A DNA stretch of 64,000 bases. It comes from Littorina saxatilis. Taxonomy: Eukaryota; Mollusca; Gastropoda; Littorinimorpha; Littorinidae. The translations under genes were made by a program, and so were the position numbers. This document shows, piece after piece, positions 40,260-54,900 of the stretch; position 1 is the stretch's first letter, and every line of letters starts with the position of its first letter. The stretch is from NCBI RefSeq assembly GCF_037325665.1, contig NC_090250.1:47583627-47647626 (forward strand), written 5' to 3'. The notes below the pieces were generated by a model, which was not told where the DNA came from, did no database searches, and worked only from the letters and a program-made list of their open reading frames with translations.

Positions 40260-41586
40260 GTTTATATAGCTATTCTGACATTAAATTCTGTGTTAGAATC
40301 ATGTTTTTGTCAGCGACAAGTACCAGAATGGTCCATGTCGTTGATGATTGCAGACGACGGTTCCCTTTCCGCATGAAGCCACGGAAATAACCGAACATTG
40401 AAAAACCCACGGACATGTATTACGGAGAAAACTCGAGATAACCGGATGCTTAGCATTACGTCAATATGTTAGGAATCATATGACGTCATGACGCATCATG
40501 CTTGCCTACGTAGATTGTATGTTCGAAAGTCTGACTTCTGTTGGGAATTCGCGTGGTGAAGACAGCGGTAAATCTGTAGATGATAAGAGAACAAGGATTG
40601 TCTCAGAAGAAACGACGAAATGTTTCAGACCGGTAACTTCATTTCAACATTGCACTATACAATGGACGTTCTATGTGACAGGAGAGTTTGCTGATTTTGT
40701 GTTAAACATTGAAGAGATCGTCTGCTAGAATCCGAGATAGGTCGCTTCAGATTGCAGCTTCTGGAAATTTGCAAGGTTTGTTGCCTGTTAAAGAACTGGA
40801 TTTTACACGTAATGTATGTCATGTACAGTAAGCAACAACAAAAACACACACAAAGCAAATGGCATCGTCTGTCGACTAGTCACAGAGTGACAGAAACAAA
40901 CCGCCTGGCGAGGTGCGTGTACTTTATACACGTGGAAGAAACCGGAACCACGCGTCTTTGTTATTGCCGATATCGTTTGGATATCGGCAAAAATGGCCAA
41001 CTTTTGTATCGTTATGCTTTGATGATCGGAAAAGGGATGTGTGAGACCATCCAATCACAGCCCCCGAATTCCCCCACGTGTCCATCAGAATAGCTATATA
41101 CTTGTATGTCCAGGGGTTCCTTATAATTATAATGGTGGTCCAGTGAACGATACCTTCCGCCTGTGGTCAGAGCAATACATTTGCAGATGTTCGGATTCTT
41201 CTTCTTCCTTTGGTTAGATCATAGATGTACGATCTGCACGCTAGATAAAGTGAAGCGGTAGGCTAAAAACAGCATACATTAATGAACAACATTCATCATA
41301 ATAGTGGCCAGGTTGATTGTGTGCGCAATTTAGAATAATTCTGTGCATGCTTGGTTGTATTTAATTTCACAGATCTATCACACTTTCAGGAAACTGGGAA
41401 GCCGTTTGAGCTGATGTGCCCATGTGGCGAATCGATGTGGGCGTAACCTGCGCACATTTCTTCTGAATTGCACTGAGGATGAACAGGAGGCACTGACGGC
41501 AACCCAGACGTGTTTACCAAGGTACGCATGTCCTGCATTTGCATATAGTGTGTAGTTTTGCAGAGAAATATTGATCTGATAAGTTT
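40260..41586. other. No supported gene; possible exon-like stretch
   Basis: A stretch at 41390-41520 reads CGRNLRTFLLNCTEDEQEAL on the plus strand before AAG|GTACGC, but an in-frame TGA lies in its first part and its phase does not match the next exon at 42378. I leave it unannotated. The rest shows nothing I recognise. Confidence 0.4.
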
Positions 41587-41893
41587 TGTTTGTTTGTTTG
41601 CTTAACGCCCAGCCGACTACGAAGGGCCATATCAGGGCGGTGCTGCTTTGACATTTAACGTGCGCCACACACAAGACAGAAGTCGCAGCACAGGCTTCAT
41701 GTCTCACCTAGTCACATTATTCTGACACCGGACCAACCAGTCCTAGCACTAACCCCATAATGCCAGACGCCAGGCGGAGCAGCCACTAGATTGCCAATTT
41801 TAAAGTTTTAGGTATGACCCGGCCGGGGTTCGAAGCCACGACCTCCCGATCACCGGGCGGACGCCTTACCACTAGGCCAGTTGTGCCGGCGGT
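41587..41893 (-). mobile_element. tRNA-derived SINE, CCGGCACGGTTGGCC family, reversed
   Basis: Reverse complement of the family at 56302 and 57542, with GTTCGAAGCCACGACCTCCC as the B-box end and a (TTTG)n tail at the left. Confidence 0.92.
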
Positions 41894-41990
41894 TGCGGAA
41901 TCATTGATTATACTATTTGCTGAAATACTCTGTTTCAAAATTAATATCTCCGTGCAAAACACACCAGACAGTCGCCAAACTCATATGTGG

Positions 41991-41991
<1 letters not shown>

Positions 41992-42051
<60 letters not shown>
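41992..42051. repeat. (CA)n microsatellite
   Basis: Nearly pure CA repeat of about 58 bp. Confidence 0.97.
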
Positions 42052-42052
<1 letters not shown>

Positions 42053-42377
42053 CCAGCCCCCTCTCCTTCCACATTTGAGAACCTTCTTTTACAGTGATAG
42101 ATTTGAATGTAAATAGTCTGAAACGTAGAAGTTGCCATATGAAGGGAAAAGAAAATAACTGTATCGGTCTCGAATAGCAGCTAGCATCTGCTGAAGAGAC
42201 ATTAAACCCCAAAAACCAACCAACCAACTCCTTCCACATTTGACAGAAATCTAAATGTTGATACACAGTTTCACAATAAACAAAAGTATGAGAATCAGAA
42301 CACTTGTCAGTGTTGCTACGATGTGGAACTTCAGTAAAATAGTGTTTGATTTCTTAACATGCATCTTGTGTGTGCAG

Positions 42378-44404
<2,027 letters not shown>

Positions 44405-44490
44405 GGGTGTTTTTGTTATCGGACTTTCGTGTGTGAACTTTCAAGATGGGGTTTACCAGAGCTCCGTTCATATTATTTAATAGCAACATA

Positions 44491-45296
44491 TACCGAGCAA
44501 CAAAAGAAACGCGAACAAATTCTGCAATGTTTGATTGACAAAATCTCGGAACAATTATGGAGTTAGAATTATCAAACCACAACATTTTGATGAAGGCATG
44601 TTTGACACAGCTGTTGCGTGAGTATTTTGATGCTGCGATTGTTTCAACACACGGGACAAAACGAAGTTTTGGAGGTCTCGCTCAGTCAGCCTTCATCGCG
44701 TTCTCTGGCCACTGATCGGACACTGGTTGCTACCAGTGATGTTCCTGGTATTGTCAGCGGCTGAATTGAATCGATGTCGAAGACGTTGTGGAAGGAAATT
44801 GCGATCTTGTCTTATTGGGGTAATGCGAAAAAATCTACCGCGTTGCATAACTGCAGTGCTTCCAATGTCACCAGAACATTGCAGAAGGTGATAAACTGTT
44901 GACACATGCACGTTTAAAGCACATGCCAGCGCTTCTGGATCACCCCCAGCTTTAAATCGACCTGGCATTTTGGTGGTGTCAATCTTGGCATCCTGGCTGT
45001 TTCAAAAGTGAGACTGGCAGCAAGCGTGCCATGGTCTCTTTTGGTTGCTAATGCATTAGTGAACACATCTCACATATCAGATTTCTCCTGCTCTACTTGC
45101 ACGTGCTGCGAGCGCGCATTATGTGTTTTACGATAAACCTGCTTGTCTTGTGTGTTAAAACAGTCACAGCATCAAAATAATCACACAAAAGCAAGGTCAA
45201 ACATGCCTTCATTAAACTTTTGTAGTTTAATAATTCTAACTCTATAATTGATGAAGATTTTGTCAATCAAACAATGACGAATTTTGTTGCTCGGTA
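44491..45296 (-). mobile_element. Tc1/mariner-like element relic
   Basis: The ends TACCGAGCAACAAAAGAAAC and TTGTTGCTCGGTA are inverted, with TA outside each. Arms are long and share AATTATGGAGTTAGAATTAT-type text. On the minus strand 44968-44693 encodes an N-terminal helix-turn-helix fragment: MPGRFKAGGDPEALACALNV, VSTVYHLLQ and RITPIRQDRNFLPQRLRHRF, which matches the Tc1 transposase N-terminal pattern. The catalytic DDE part is missing, so the copy is internally deleted. Confidence 0.82.
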
Positions 45297-45429
45297 TATT
45301 ATGTGTTCAACAATTCCTACCCCAGACCCGTTTGTTCTGCGACTGCTGCAGACATTTCTTTTTGTCAATTAAAAATGCTTCTTTGCTCACAAAATTTGAT
45401 TTTAATGTCTTTCTGAATTGTATGACAGT

Positions 45430-45860
45430 GCAGGATGAAAGTGTTCCAAAAGTGTTCTAAAAGTGTTCCAAAAGTGTTCCAAAAGTGTTCTAAAAGTGTT
45501 CTACAAGTGTTCTACAAGTGTTCCAAAAGTGTTCCAAAAGTGTTCTAAAAGTGTTCCAAAAGTGTTCTAAAAGTGTTCTAAAAGTGTTCTAAAAGTGTTC
45601 CAAAAGTGTTCCAAAAGTGTTCTAAAAGTGTTGACCTGAACACTTTTATGTGTTCAGAAGTGGTTACAGCAGGGTGAACACTTAAAAGTGTTCAGATGTG
45701 AACACTTTTGGAACACTTTTGGAACACTTTTGGAACACTTTTTTGTGTATAGAACACTTTTTGTGTTCCAAAAGTGTTCCAAAAGTGTTCTACTAAAAGG
45801 GTGTTCAGAAGTGGTTACAGAAAGGGTGTTCAGGAGTGGAACACTTTTGTTTAGAGTGAA
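45430..45860. repeat. 11-bp AAAAGTGTTC(C/T) array and its inverted counterpart
   Basis: About 18 direct units run from 45437 to 45640. Then comes a patch of the opposite orientation (GGAACACTTTT) at 45690-45760, and a few more direct units to about 45790. The two parts could form a long hairpin. Related diverged sequence is at 39218-39450. Confidence 0.93.
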
Positions 45861-46034
45861 GGCTATGCGAGACCGATTCATTGAATGAATAAACACAAAC
45901 TGTTGAATGCGGAAACTAAATGCTGCACTCTGACGTAACAGAAACTAGGCAAGGCATGGTAGTTTCCCAGTGGTTCTAAACTGTTAATGTGTATCCTTCC
46001 TGCGGAAACTGCATGTCTACAGGCGACAGGCGCT

Positions 46035-47135
46035 TGAATGCACGCTATATGACACCGGTCACTGGCATTTCAAAGAGTGTATGCACGCTATGTGACACTG
46101 GTCACAGGCATTTCGAAGAGTGTATGCACCGCTATGTGACACCGGTCACTGACGTTTCGAAGAGTGTATGCACCGCTATGTGACACCGGTCACTGACGTT
46201 TCGAAGAGTGTATGCACCGCTATGTGACACCGGTCACTGATATTTCGAAGAGTGTATGCACGCTATGTGACACCGGTCACTGACGTTTCGAAGAATGTAT
46301 GCACGCTATGTGACACCGGTCACTGACGTTTCGAAGAGTGTATGCACCGCTATGTGACACCGGTCACTGACGTTTCGAAGAGTGTATGCACCGCTATGTG
46401 ACACCGGTCACTGACGTTTCGAAGAGTGTATGCACCGCTATGTGACACCGGTCACTGACGTTTCGAAGAGTGTATGCACCGCTATGTGACACCGGTCACT
46501 GACATTTCGAAGAGTGTATGCACGCTATGTGACACCGGCAACTGACGTTTCGAAGAGTCAGTGTATGCACGCTATGTGACACCGGTCACTGACGTTTCCA
46601 AGAGTGTATGCACGCTATGAACACCGGCCACTGACATTTTGAAGAGTGTATGCACGCTATGTGACACCGGTCACTGACGTTTCGAAGAGTGTATGTACAC
46701 CATGTGACACCGGTCACTGACGTTTCGAAGAGTGTATGCACGCTATGTGACACCGGCCACTGACATTTTGAAGAGTGTATGCACGCTATGTGACACCGGT
46801 CACTGACGTTTCGAAGAGTGTATGCACGCTATATGTGACACCGGTCACTGACGTTTCGAAGAGTGTATGCACGCTATTTGACACCGGCCACAGGCACTTG
46901 GAACAGTGTGTGCACGCTATGTGAAACCGGCCACAGGCACTTGGAACAGTGTATGCACGCCGGCTATGTGACACCGGCCGCACTGACATTTTGAAGAGTG
47001 TATGCACGCTATTTGACACCGGCCACAGGCACTTGGAACAGTGTGTGCACGCTAAGTATGTGAAACCGGCCACAGGCACTTGGAACAGTGTATGCACGCT
47101 ATGTGACACGGGCCACGGGCACTTGAAACGGTGTC
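46035..47135. repeat. About 43-46 bp minisatellite, about 25 copies
   Basis: The unit is TATGTGACACCGGTCACTGA then CGTTTCGAAGAGTGTATGCA plus CCGC or CGC. After about 46875 a second form with CCACAGGCACTTGGAACAGTG takes over. Confidence 0.95.
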
Positions 47136-47139
47136 ATGC

Positions 47140-47281
47140 CTACTGACTGAAACCCTACTGGCCGAAACCCACTGATCGAAACCCTACTGACCGAAACACT
47201 GACCGAAACCCTACAGACCGAAACACTACTGACCGAAACACTACATATGACTGAATACATCATGCGTGAGTGCCGTGTGTG

Positions 47282-47338
<57 letters not shown>

Positions 47339-47402
47339 TTTGTGTTTGTATGTGTGGGTGTGTTAGATTGTGTACAATAAGATAAAATAAAAGTATATAT
47401 AT

Positions 47403-47440
<38 letters not shown>

Positions 47441-47895
47441 CGGTGCATGTCATGCCTACTGACCGCGTGGGCGTGTCAGTGCGTGTTTTTACGTGCGCGC
47501 GTGTTTGTACGTGCGCGTGTTCGCACGCATGTGTGTGCGTGCGTGATTGCAACTTATTATATCCAGTAATCGCAAATAGTAAGATCACACACACAAACAC
47601 AATGACACACAAACATACACACATTCATATTGACGTCGTCTTGGAATTTTGGCGTATTTGAGAGAAAATTTCTATATGGAGAATGAATAACTTCTAAAGC
47701 ACAAAAACTGGTTTTTTTAAATCGCCAAGAATCGAGTTACGCCAGAATTCCACGACGACATCAATATGTAGTTTTTCGGCCAGTAGGGTTTCGGTCAGGA
47801 GGGTTTCGGCCAGTAGGGTTCGGCCAGTAGGGTTTCGGCCAGTAGGGTTCGGCCAGTAGGGTTTCGGCCAGTAGGGTTTCGGCTAGAGGCATGTA
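47140..47895. repeat. Inverted arrays of CTGACCGAAACCCTA around microsatellites
   Basis: Left array at 47142-47245 (ACTGACCGAAACCCTACTGG type) and right array at 47776-47890 (GGTTTCGGCCAGTAGGGTT) are inverted copies. Between them are (TG)n at 47283-47340 and 47405-47440 and an inner inverted pair GACGTCGTCTTGGAATTTTGGCG / CGCCAGAATTCCACGACGAC at 47631-47760. Confidence 0.85.
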
Positions 47896-48012
47896 ACCCT
47901 TGGAACAGTGTATGCACGCTATGATTGTAATACTACACAAAACCATCACAGATACCTTCCTACCTGTATAAACTAGTGTGTTAACCACCGTCGATCTGTC
48001 TAGACTTATACA

Positions 48013-48182
48013 TGTTACAGTAAATTCATCAAACCAGTCAATTTGTAAATTCACTCCGTAAATTTACCAATTTACTGAAAAATTCAGGAAATTTACTGAG
48101 TTTGACACCCAGGAAATTTACAAATTTACTGAAAATTTCAGTAAATTTACAAATTTACTGGTTTGATGAATTTACTGTAACA
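48013..48182. mobile_element. 170-bp MITE with 26-bp inverted ends
   Basis: TGTTACAGTAAATTCATCAA and TTGATGAATTTACTGTAACA are mirror ends. The whole inside is made of AAATTTAC and GTAAATTT words. TATACA / TACATA flank it. Confidence 0.88.
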
Positions 48183-48202
48183 TACATAAATATAAAACTG
48201 GA

Positions 48203-48645
48203 CTGGGTGGCCGAGTGGTAACGCACTTGCGCTCGGAAGCGAGAGGTTGCGAGTTCGACCCTGGGTGAGGGCGTTAGCAATGTTCTCCCCCCTTTCCTAA
48301 CCTAGGTGGTGGGTTCAAGTGCTAGTCTTTCGGATGAGACGAAAAACTTTCGTGTACACTACATTGGGGTGTGCACGTTAAAGATCCCACGATTGACAAA
48401 AGGGTCTTTCCTGGCAAAATTGTATAGGTATAGATAAAAAAAAAGTCCACCAAAATACCCGTGTGACTTGGAATATGAAAAGTAGGATATGCGCCGAAAT
48501 GGCTGCGGCGATCTGCTGGTCGATGTGAATGCGTGATGTATTGTGTAAAAAATTCCATCTCACACGGCATAAATAGATCCCTGCGCCTTGAGTCCGAGTC
48601 TGGAGATACGCGCGCGATATAAGACTTTATGATAATAATAATATT
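48203..48645 (+). mobile_element. tRNA-derived SINE (GGTGGCCGAGTGG head)
   Basis: Head GGTGGCCGAGTGGTAACGCA with GAGGTTGCGAGTTCGACCC, body as at 28750, ending GCGCGATATAAGACTTTATG and (ATA)n. Confidence 0.9.
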
Positions 48646-49484
48646 AAAACGGCCCTCCGGCTTCCACCTGGACACATACTCAATTCAAAAGCATCAGCCT
48701 GGCAGCTTTCTGTACATGGTGCAATTTTTATGTTGAACTAATTTCATGGCTGACACCCATGCACATCTGCGAAATTAATCCCCGCTCTTCACAGAGAGAA
48801 GCCAGGTATGTGTCCATGTTAAAGGATCATTTATGCTATTATCCTATGTAAAAGCCTGGAATGTCGGATCTGGAGTGATGGGCCCGATCGTTTTCACGAG
48901 AAGGAACGTTTCTTTAACTGTGTCACCGAACAAACCCAATGGAGGAACTTAAATGCTTGAGAAAGACAAGGGGCAAACCCATTCCATAATTATAGCACGG
49001 CACAAACAAATATTCAGTTGGGTTCCGGTTAGGCTTTGACCCAACGTGCACGCCTTTTCCTCGTTCGCTGTGTGCTGCTTTTCTCGTAAACAGTCTTTAC
49101 ATTCCTCATTCAGAATCACGATTTGACACTTTTCATGAAAAAGAAAAAAAACCGGTTTTCCAAGTCGGACTCCTCTCCTACACTAATAGTGGGGAATTTG
49201 AAAAACCCCGGATGCTGGGATGATAAAGACCAACGTAATCATTTCCTTTCATTACTAGTCAGTTGGTGCACAGCACGTCGTCCGTGAAGAGACCCAACGG
49301 CAGACAGTAAGTATTTTCACGTGTTGATTGTTAAAATATTAAGCTTATGTATTTGATGTTATGTTAAATAGTATGTTTTTACTCATAGTTAAATATGTAA
49401 ATCACGGAGAGCATATATTACTGTGGTTGGCACTATATAAGCTGTCATTACTATTGTTATTATTTTTATTATTATTATTATTCT
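48646..49484. other. Mostly non-coding; one possible short exon
   Basis: At 49259-49307 an exon-like piece sits between CATTACTAG and AGACA|GTAAGT (open, VHSTSSVKRPNGRQ). It is too short to judge. Nothing else is recognised. Confidence 0.35.
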
Positions 49485-50165
49485 GACCTGTTGCATAGCA
49501 AATAAACTTATTCTGAAACTGTTCATTATTACAGTGGATAGACCCAATAGAAGACGGAAAGCAGTCTGACCTGCTGCTTTGTTCGTAAGCAAGCTTATTC
49601 TTAAGTAAGCAAGCTTATGCTGACCTGTTGCTTAGTAAGTAAGCTTATTCCTAACTGTTGCTGGGTAAATGATCTTAAATTGACCCGTTGCTCTGCAGTA
49701 AGTAAGCAAGCTTATCTGAACTGTTGCTTGGTAAATGATCTTAAATTGACCCCTTGCTTAGCAAGTAAAGTAAGCAAGCTTATTCTGAACTGTTGTTTTA
49801 ACTTACGTAAGCTTGTTCTGACCGGTTACTCAGTTAGTCGCCTTAGTGAGTAAGCTTATTCCCGGCGGACCTGTTGCTTAGTAAGTACGTACGCTTATTC
49901 TGACTTGCTGCTTTGTTAGTAAGCCTAAGTAAGTTTACCCTGACCTATTGCTTTGTGAGTAAGTAAGCTTAGTCTGAACTGTTGCTTAATAAAAAAAAAC
50001 ATAAGCTTGTTTTGACCTGTTGCTTTCTTAGTGGGTCTAAGTAAGCTTACTCTGACCTATTACTTCGTAAGTAACGTTATTCTGAACTATTGCTGGATAA
50101 TTACGTACAAGCTTTTCTTTGTCTGTTGCTTTGTAAGTAAGTAAGCGATCTCTGACCCGTGCCTT
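49485..50165. repeat. Degenerate GTAAGTAAGCTTATTCTGACC repeat
   Basis: A loose 35-55 bp unit with AGTAAGCTTATTCTGAC and CTGTTGCTT(A/T)GTAA recurs at least twelve times. GTAAGT words are frequent, so many donor-like sites exist. Confidence 0.85.
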
Positions 50166-50362
50166 GGTAGCGTCCTCATGATCGTTACAACTGAGACGGC
50201 GGTACACTAAACCCGCCCGAGTAAAGTCAGAACTAGTGTTCCTCTGCGTGTTCATTTTATTATTTTTTCTTTCCTTCTTTTTGCATTATGGTCAAGTTTT
50301 GACGACATCGTTTTTCCTGTAGACTAGGAATCGATACGAGGGTGATGGTATGCCCGCGCGCG

Positions 50363-50365
<3 letters not shown>

Positions 50366-50410
<45 letters not shown>
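50366..50410. repeat. (TG)n microsatellite
   Basis: About 20 TG units. Confidence 0.97.
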
Positions 50411-50414
<4 letters not shown>

Positions 50415-50555
50415 GTCTGTTTTCCTTTTGCATGTTTTTTCCTTCTTATTTTTTTTATCTCTACTTTTTTCTCTCTCTGTGTCTCCTTGATTTTAAATGA
50501 TATTGATACAAAGGTTTTTAAGTACATTTGAATTCACATTATTTTTTTTTATTAA

Positions 50556-51281
50556 AGGCACAGTAAGCCTCCCGTAAACCATCACAGATACTGTCAGGCT
50601 TTTACACACAGTAGAAACACCCTTCCATATGAACGCTCACAGAACGGGAACATACTAGGTGCCCTACGTAAAGAGCGAGCAATTTCCAAAGAATTAATTT
50701 TGCGGATTGTCTCTTCACACAATCGGACTGTGGTGCGTTTTGGCGCTAGACTTTTAAAATCTAAATAATAAATGGACAACTTGTTACACAAGCATTCTTA
50801 AATCATAAAAGAATTCTTTTTTCATCAAGACAAGATCAGTACAATTCGAAGTTTTGAAAGTTTAAAAAAAGAAAAGCCCAGAAGCAGGGTCACGCAAGGT
50901 CGTGGTTCTCGTTGCAGACGACGGTTTATGCCTATCGCCAGTTCCTCTGAACAGTCAAAAGCCAGAGTTCTTGTGAACCACAGCCGTTTGTTTCGTGCAT
51001 AGTCAGAGGTACATAATAACGTGCTATTGCAGATAGGCTCACAGCGAATTACAAACTGACGACTACATTGTGAAAAAGGGAAACTGGATCACACGGGTTC
51101 ACGATGGCTCAGGGGTAAGATAAACCACGCAAAAATAAATTCTTTGAATGAAAATTGCTCGTTCTTTACGTAGGGCCCCTAGGATGTTCTCAGGCGGTGG
51201 GTGTTCAAATGAAAGGGTGTTTGTACTGTGTGTAAAAGCCTGACAGTATTTGTGATGGTTTACGGGAGGCTTACTGTGCCT
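50556..51281. mobile_element. 726-bp TTAA-flanked element with long inverted ends
   Basis: Begins AGGCACAGTAAGCCTCCCGT and ends in the reverse complement, with TTAA directly outside each end (50552-50555, 51282-51285). The inverted arms run for about 130 bp (GCTTTTACACACAGTA, GTAAAGAGCGAGCAATTT). A TTAA target suggests a piggyBac-type non-autonomous element. A third end is at 63804. Confidence 0.88.
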
Positions 51282-51951
51282 TTAATCATATCCCGCCACG
51301 AAACGTTTAGTAAGATTAGGTGAGCACTTGTTGTAAGCTTTAAAAATGTTGCTTTCCTTTGTGATGTCACATGAGTGGATATCAGTGATGAGTAAATACT
51401 GGGCCTAGGAGGCTACGTCGGTGTTCCCATGTCAATTGTGCAAAATAAACGATGACCAGCAAAACCAACCATGTAATCACGTGACTCTCGGTGATTCCCC
51501 GAGCGACAAAGCGAGCTACATGTACTACTCAATGACTAGAGTTCCGGTAATCTCTGTGTGAAGTTTCCTCTTCTTGTGCTTGCCTTTTTTCTATCTTTTT
51601 TAGGTTGGTATAGGCTTTTGTCATAATCGGTGCATTCGTACTGTATAACCCGCAGTCTCCTTATAGATCTGCCATGCCTACGCCAGGGATCTTCGATCCT
51701 CGATAGTACTGAGGTGCGAGTCCAGCGAGTTCGTCCTACTGACATATAAAAATCAAGGTAAAAAAGCTACGTGGCTAAAAGACTTGAAGGCACAAAGAAC
51801 TTGAGAACATTTGTAAAATAAAAAGGGAGATAAACCGCAACTGAAAAGTGAAATCAACTTGAACTTATAATTTCCTAAACTTTTTGTCAAAAGTCGTTGT
51901 ACATGTACCTTCGTCAGATCGTGGTGTGGTCACGTTTGCAGGTGTGAAAAG
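51282..51951. other. Upstream region of the 51952 gene
   Basis: Probably includes a promoter or 5' UTR. No core promoter motif can be assigned. ATGACTAGAGTTCCGG and similar phrases have no known meaning to me. Confidence 0.4.
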
Positions 51952-54900
51952 ATGGCGGAGCAGTCTCGGCCAGCTTTGAAAAATGGCGACTCACGAGGGT
52001 CGGGGTACCAGGACGACGTGACAGATGGCCCCGAGACTGATGAACGGTAATCGCACGAGCAATCACTGTCGCCCCGCACCCCCCACTCTTTTCTTCGAAT
52101 TTTGCACAGTTTCAATATTTGACGGACTGTTTTGCTTGGGCCTAAGAAACGAGAGGGATCCGACAGTGTGTGTGTGTGTGCAGCGTTTCCTATTTAAACT
52201 ACGGGATACATGTGTATTTATGAACAATAACATGCGAATTCTTGTGGAACTTTATCCCCGGCCAGTTCGACCAATGCTTTTTTTGGCGTCATGACCGTTC
52301 CTAAAAAAAAAAAACAAGTCGCGTAAGGCGAAAATACAACATTTAGTCAAGTAGCTGTCGAACTCACAGAATGAAACTGATACTGGAAAAATTTGGAAAA
52401 AGATAACTAAAATCAAACACAGGTATAAACTCCCGGAAAAACCTTTGATAGTTGACAATAAACTCACCACAAACAACCTTGAAAAAGCTGAGCTTTTGGC
52501 AGCAACTTTTGCCAGGGCCAGTCAGACCGAACACCTTGAAGCAGACAGACGGGAATACAGAGAAGAACACCAAAAGACTTACACTCACCCAGCTGAAGAT
52601 AACACCCTACCAATAAACCATCCTCTTACCAAAAAGGAGCTAAAGAAAGCAATAAAAAGCATAAAGACAGGAAACAAGTCCACTGGCAAAGATCCAATTT
52701 CATATAAAATGATACAACATTTCCCTGACTGCCTCCTTGACATACTGCTTAAGTTTTTCCAATCCTGTTATGAAAGCAACACAATTCCCAAGGCGTGGAA
52801 AGAAGCGCTGGTGATAGCAATTCCAAAAGACGGAAAACCAAAGCAGTTAGCATCTAGTTACAGGCCCATATCTATCACGCCCCATATTGGCAAAATCTAT
52901 GAACGAATCATCAAGAATAGGCTGGAACACTACTTAGAGAAACATGGCATCATCCCCATGACGTCATCAAAGACATCTATCGAAAAAAAGGAAAATAACA
53001 TCTGGGGATATCATATTCAAGTTCAAGTTCAAGTTTTATTAGTCCATAACCCATGGGGGCATTTTGAACAATAAATACAATCAATACAATCATGATATAT
53101 GCTAATATAATAAATACATAAAAAAATAAAAAAATAAAAAATTTATGAAAAACTGTTACAAATTCTATTAATAAAGTCCAAAATATTCTTTAGCAATTTC
53201 TTTTTCTTAGTAGCAAACAACTTTTTTAAATTTAAGTGCATTAGGTTTTTTCCAATAATAAGGTGGTAACAACTCAGCTCTTTCTTCTTTGAAAAAATCA
53301 CAGACAAATAAATAATGGAATTCATCACCTATGTCATGCGATACACATTTGAGGAACTCTGGTGTGAAGTTTCATGAAGATCGGTTCAGTAGTTATATCG
53401 GAACCGCTTTATACACACACACACACACACACATAAATTATATATATATATACATACAACCACGACCCTCGTCTCGATTCCCCGTCCATGTTAAAACATT
53501 TAGTAAAAACTTGACTAAATGTAAAAAAAGGNNNNNNNNNNNNNNNNNNNNNNNNNNNNNNNNNNNNNNNNNNNNNNNNNNNNNNNNNNNNNNNNNNNNN
53601 NNNNNNNNNNNNNNNNNNNNNNNNNNNNNNNNNNNNNNNNNNNNNNNNNNNNNNNNNNNNNNNNNNNNNNNNNNNNNNNNNNNNNNNNNNNNNNNNNNNN
53701 NNNNNNNNNNNNNNNNNNNNNNNNNNNNNNNAATTATGAGTTTACCAGTGCAGTGCCACAGTTATTTTTAAGAGTAGGTTGAAGACTCAGTTCTCCCGTA
53801 GCTGGCTGCGACTTTCATGCTCGACGTGATGTCTGTGCCCCAAAAGACATCTTGTGCTGTGCTCTGTGGAGAGGTGTTTTCTTTGTGCTTAATATTATTT
53901 TGTTCGACCCTAGCTATTGATGTTGTACATGTTGTTACAACAGTTGTTTGTTTACCAGGGTTTGCTAGTGTGTGATAGGGGTTCGTGTCCGTCTGAAGAT
54001 GTTAGTTTCTTTGTTAGTCCTGTGTTGACAACTCTTCGACAATGCGCTTAGAACTGTACCCACGGAATACGCGCTATATAAGCTTCATATTGATTGATTG
54101 ATTGATTTTCCCCCAAAATCAGAGGTAATGCTATGAAACGTCAGTTTCAGTTCCACAACAACAAGAATATTATATGAGTATCAATAAGTTTGAAATTATT
54201 TGCCTGTTTCAGTTGTTGGTTACAAATTAACAAACCACCTATCAGTGCCTGTTTAAATTCACATCTGCACACACTTGTGACTGTGTGTCTCTCCACACAA
54301 CAGTTCAATCTAAAGTTTCAACACACTAAGCGTCGGCATCTGAAAGGGCGTGTTGACAACTGTATGGCTCTAATAAATTATTACTCATGTAACTCAGTCT
54401 TTGGGTGAAAGTATTGGTGTTTTGTTTTGCAAGTCACAAGCCACTGTCAACAGATTTCCTTAGTTTTCCTCAGGCTCCGTGCACTTGCAATGCCGCCCTT
54501 CCAGTGATGTCACGCTTTAGGTCAGTGCCTACGTGTTTACATCATCATTTTGTTAGCCAGTCTCTCCACTGAGAGTCGGTTCCTTAGCTTTGACTTCCCC
54601 GGTTCTGTTGACTAAAGCCTCTCTCACAGGGAAGAAGTGATTGGAATGGTCAAGAGAATGTCACCAAGCATGCTAAAATCAGGTATCGCAAAAAATGCAA
54701 ACGTCAAAGTTCGTTGTTTTGGATCAACTGCAACAGGCTTTCTTGGTCGTGGCCTTTCAAACACAAATGCAGTGACAAAACTGATCGTCTGCAAACTTGC
54801 ACGCTCGCGGTCTTCGCGGAACCAACAGAAACGAAAATAGCGGAGGGGAAGTAACTCTGGCACGCTGACAGCGCCGACTTCCCGAGACAGTATAAACACG

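Larger units (their letters stand above)
52313..53531 (+). mobile_element. GTCGCGTAAGGCG-family element, interrupted twice
   Basis: The left end AACAAGTCGCGTAAGGCG to AATGAAACTGA stops at 52380. Then comes a LINE coding fragment (52381-52965), the family's ATGACGTCATCAAAGACATC piece, another insertion (53018-53345), and finally the family's right end GATCGGTTCAGTAGTTATAT to TTGACTAAATGT. It ends at the assembly gap. Confidence 0.75.

Noticed and set aside
41390-41520. Exon reading CGRNLRTFLLNCTEDEQEAL before AAG|GTACGC
   Set aside because: An in-frame TGA in its first part and a phase that does not fit the next exon; left as a note.
46035-47135. CRISPR-like array
   Set aside because: The whole unit repeats with no unique spacers; it is a eukaryotic minisatellite.
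52445-53074. Host gene with 209 codons
   Set aside because: The peptide is a LINE reverse-transcriptase finger domain (IPKAWKEALVIAIPK, SYRPISITPHIGK).
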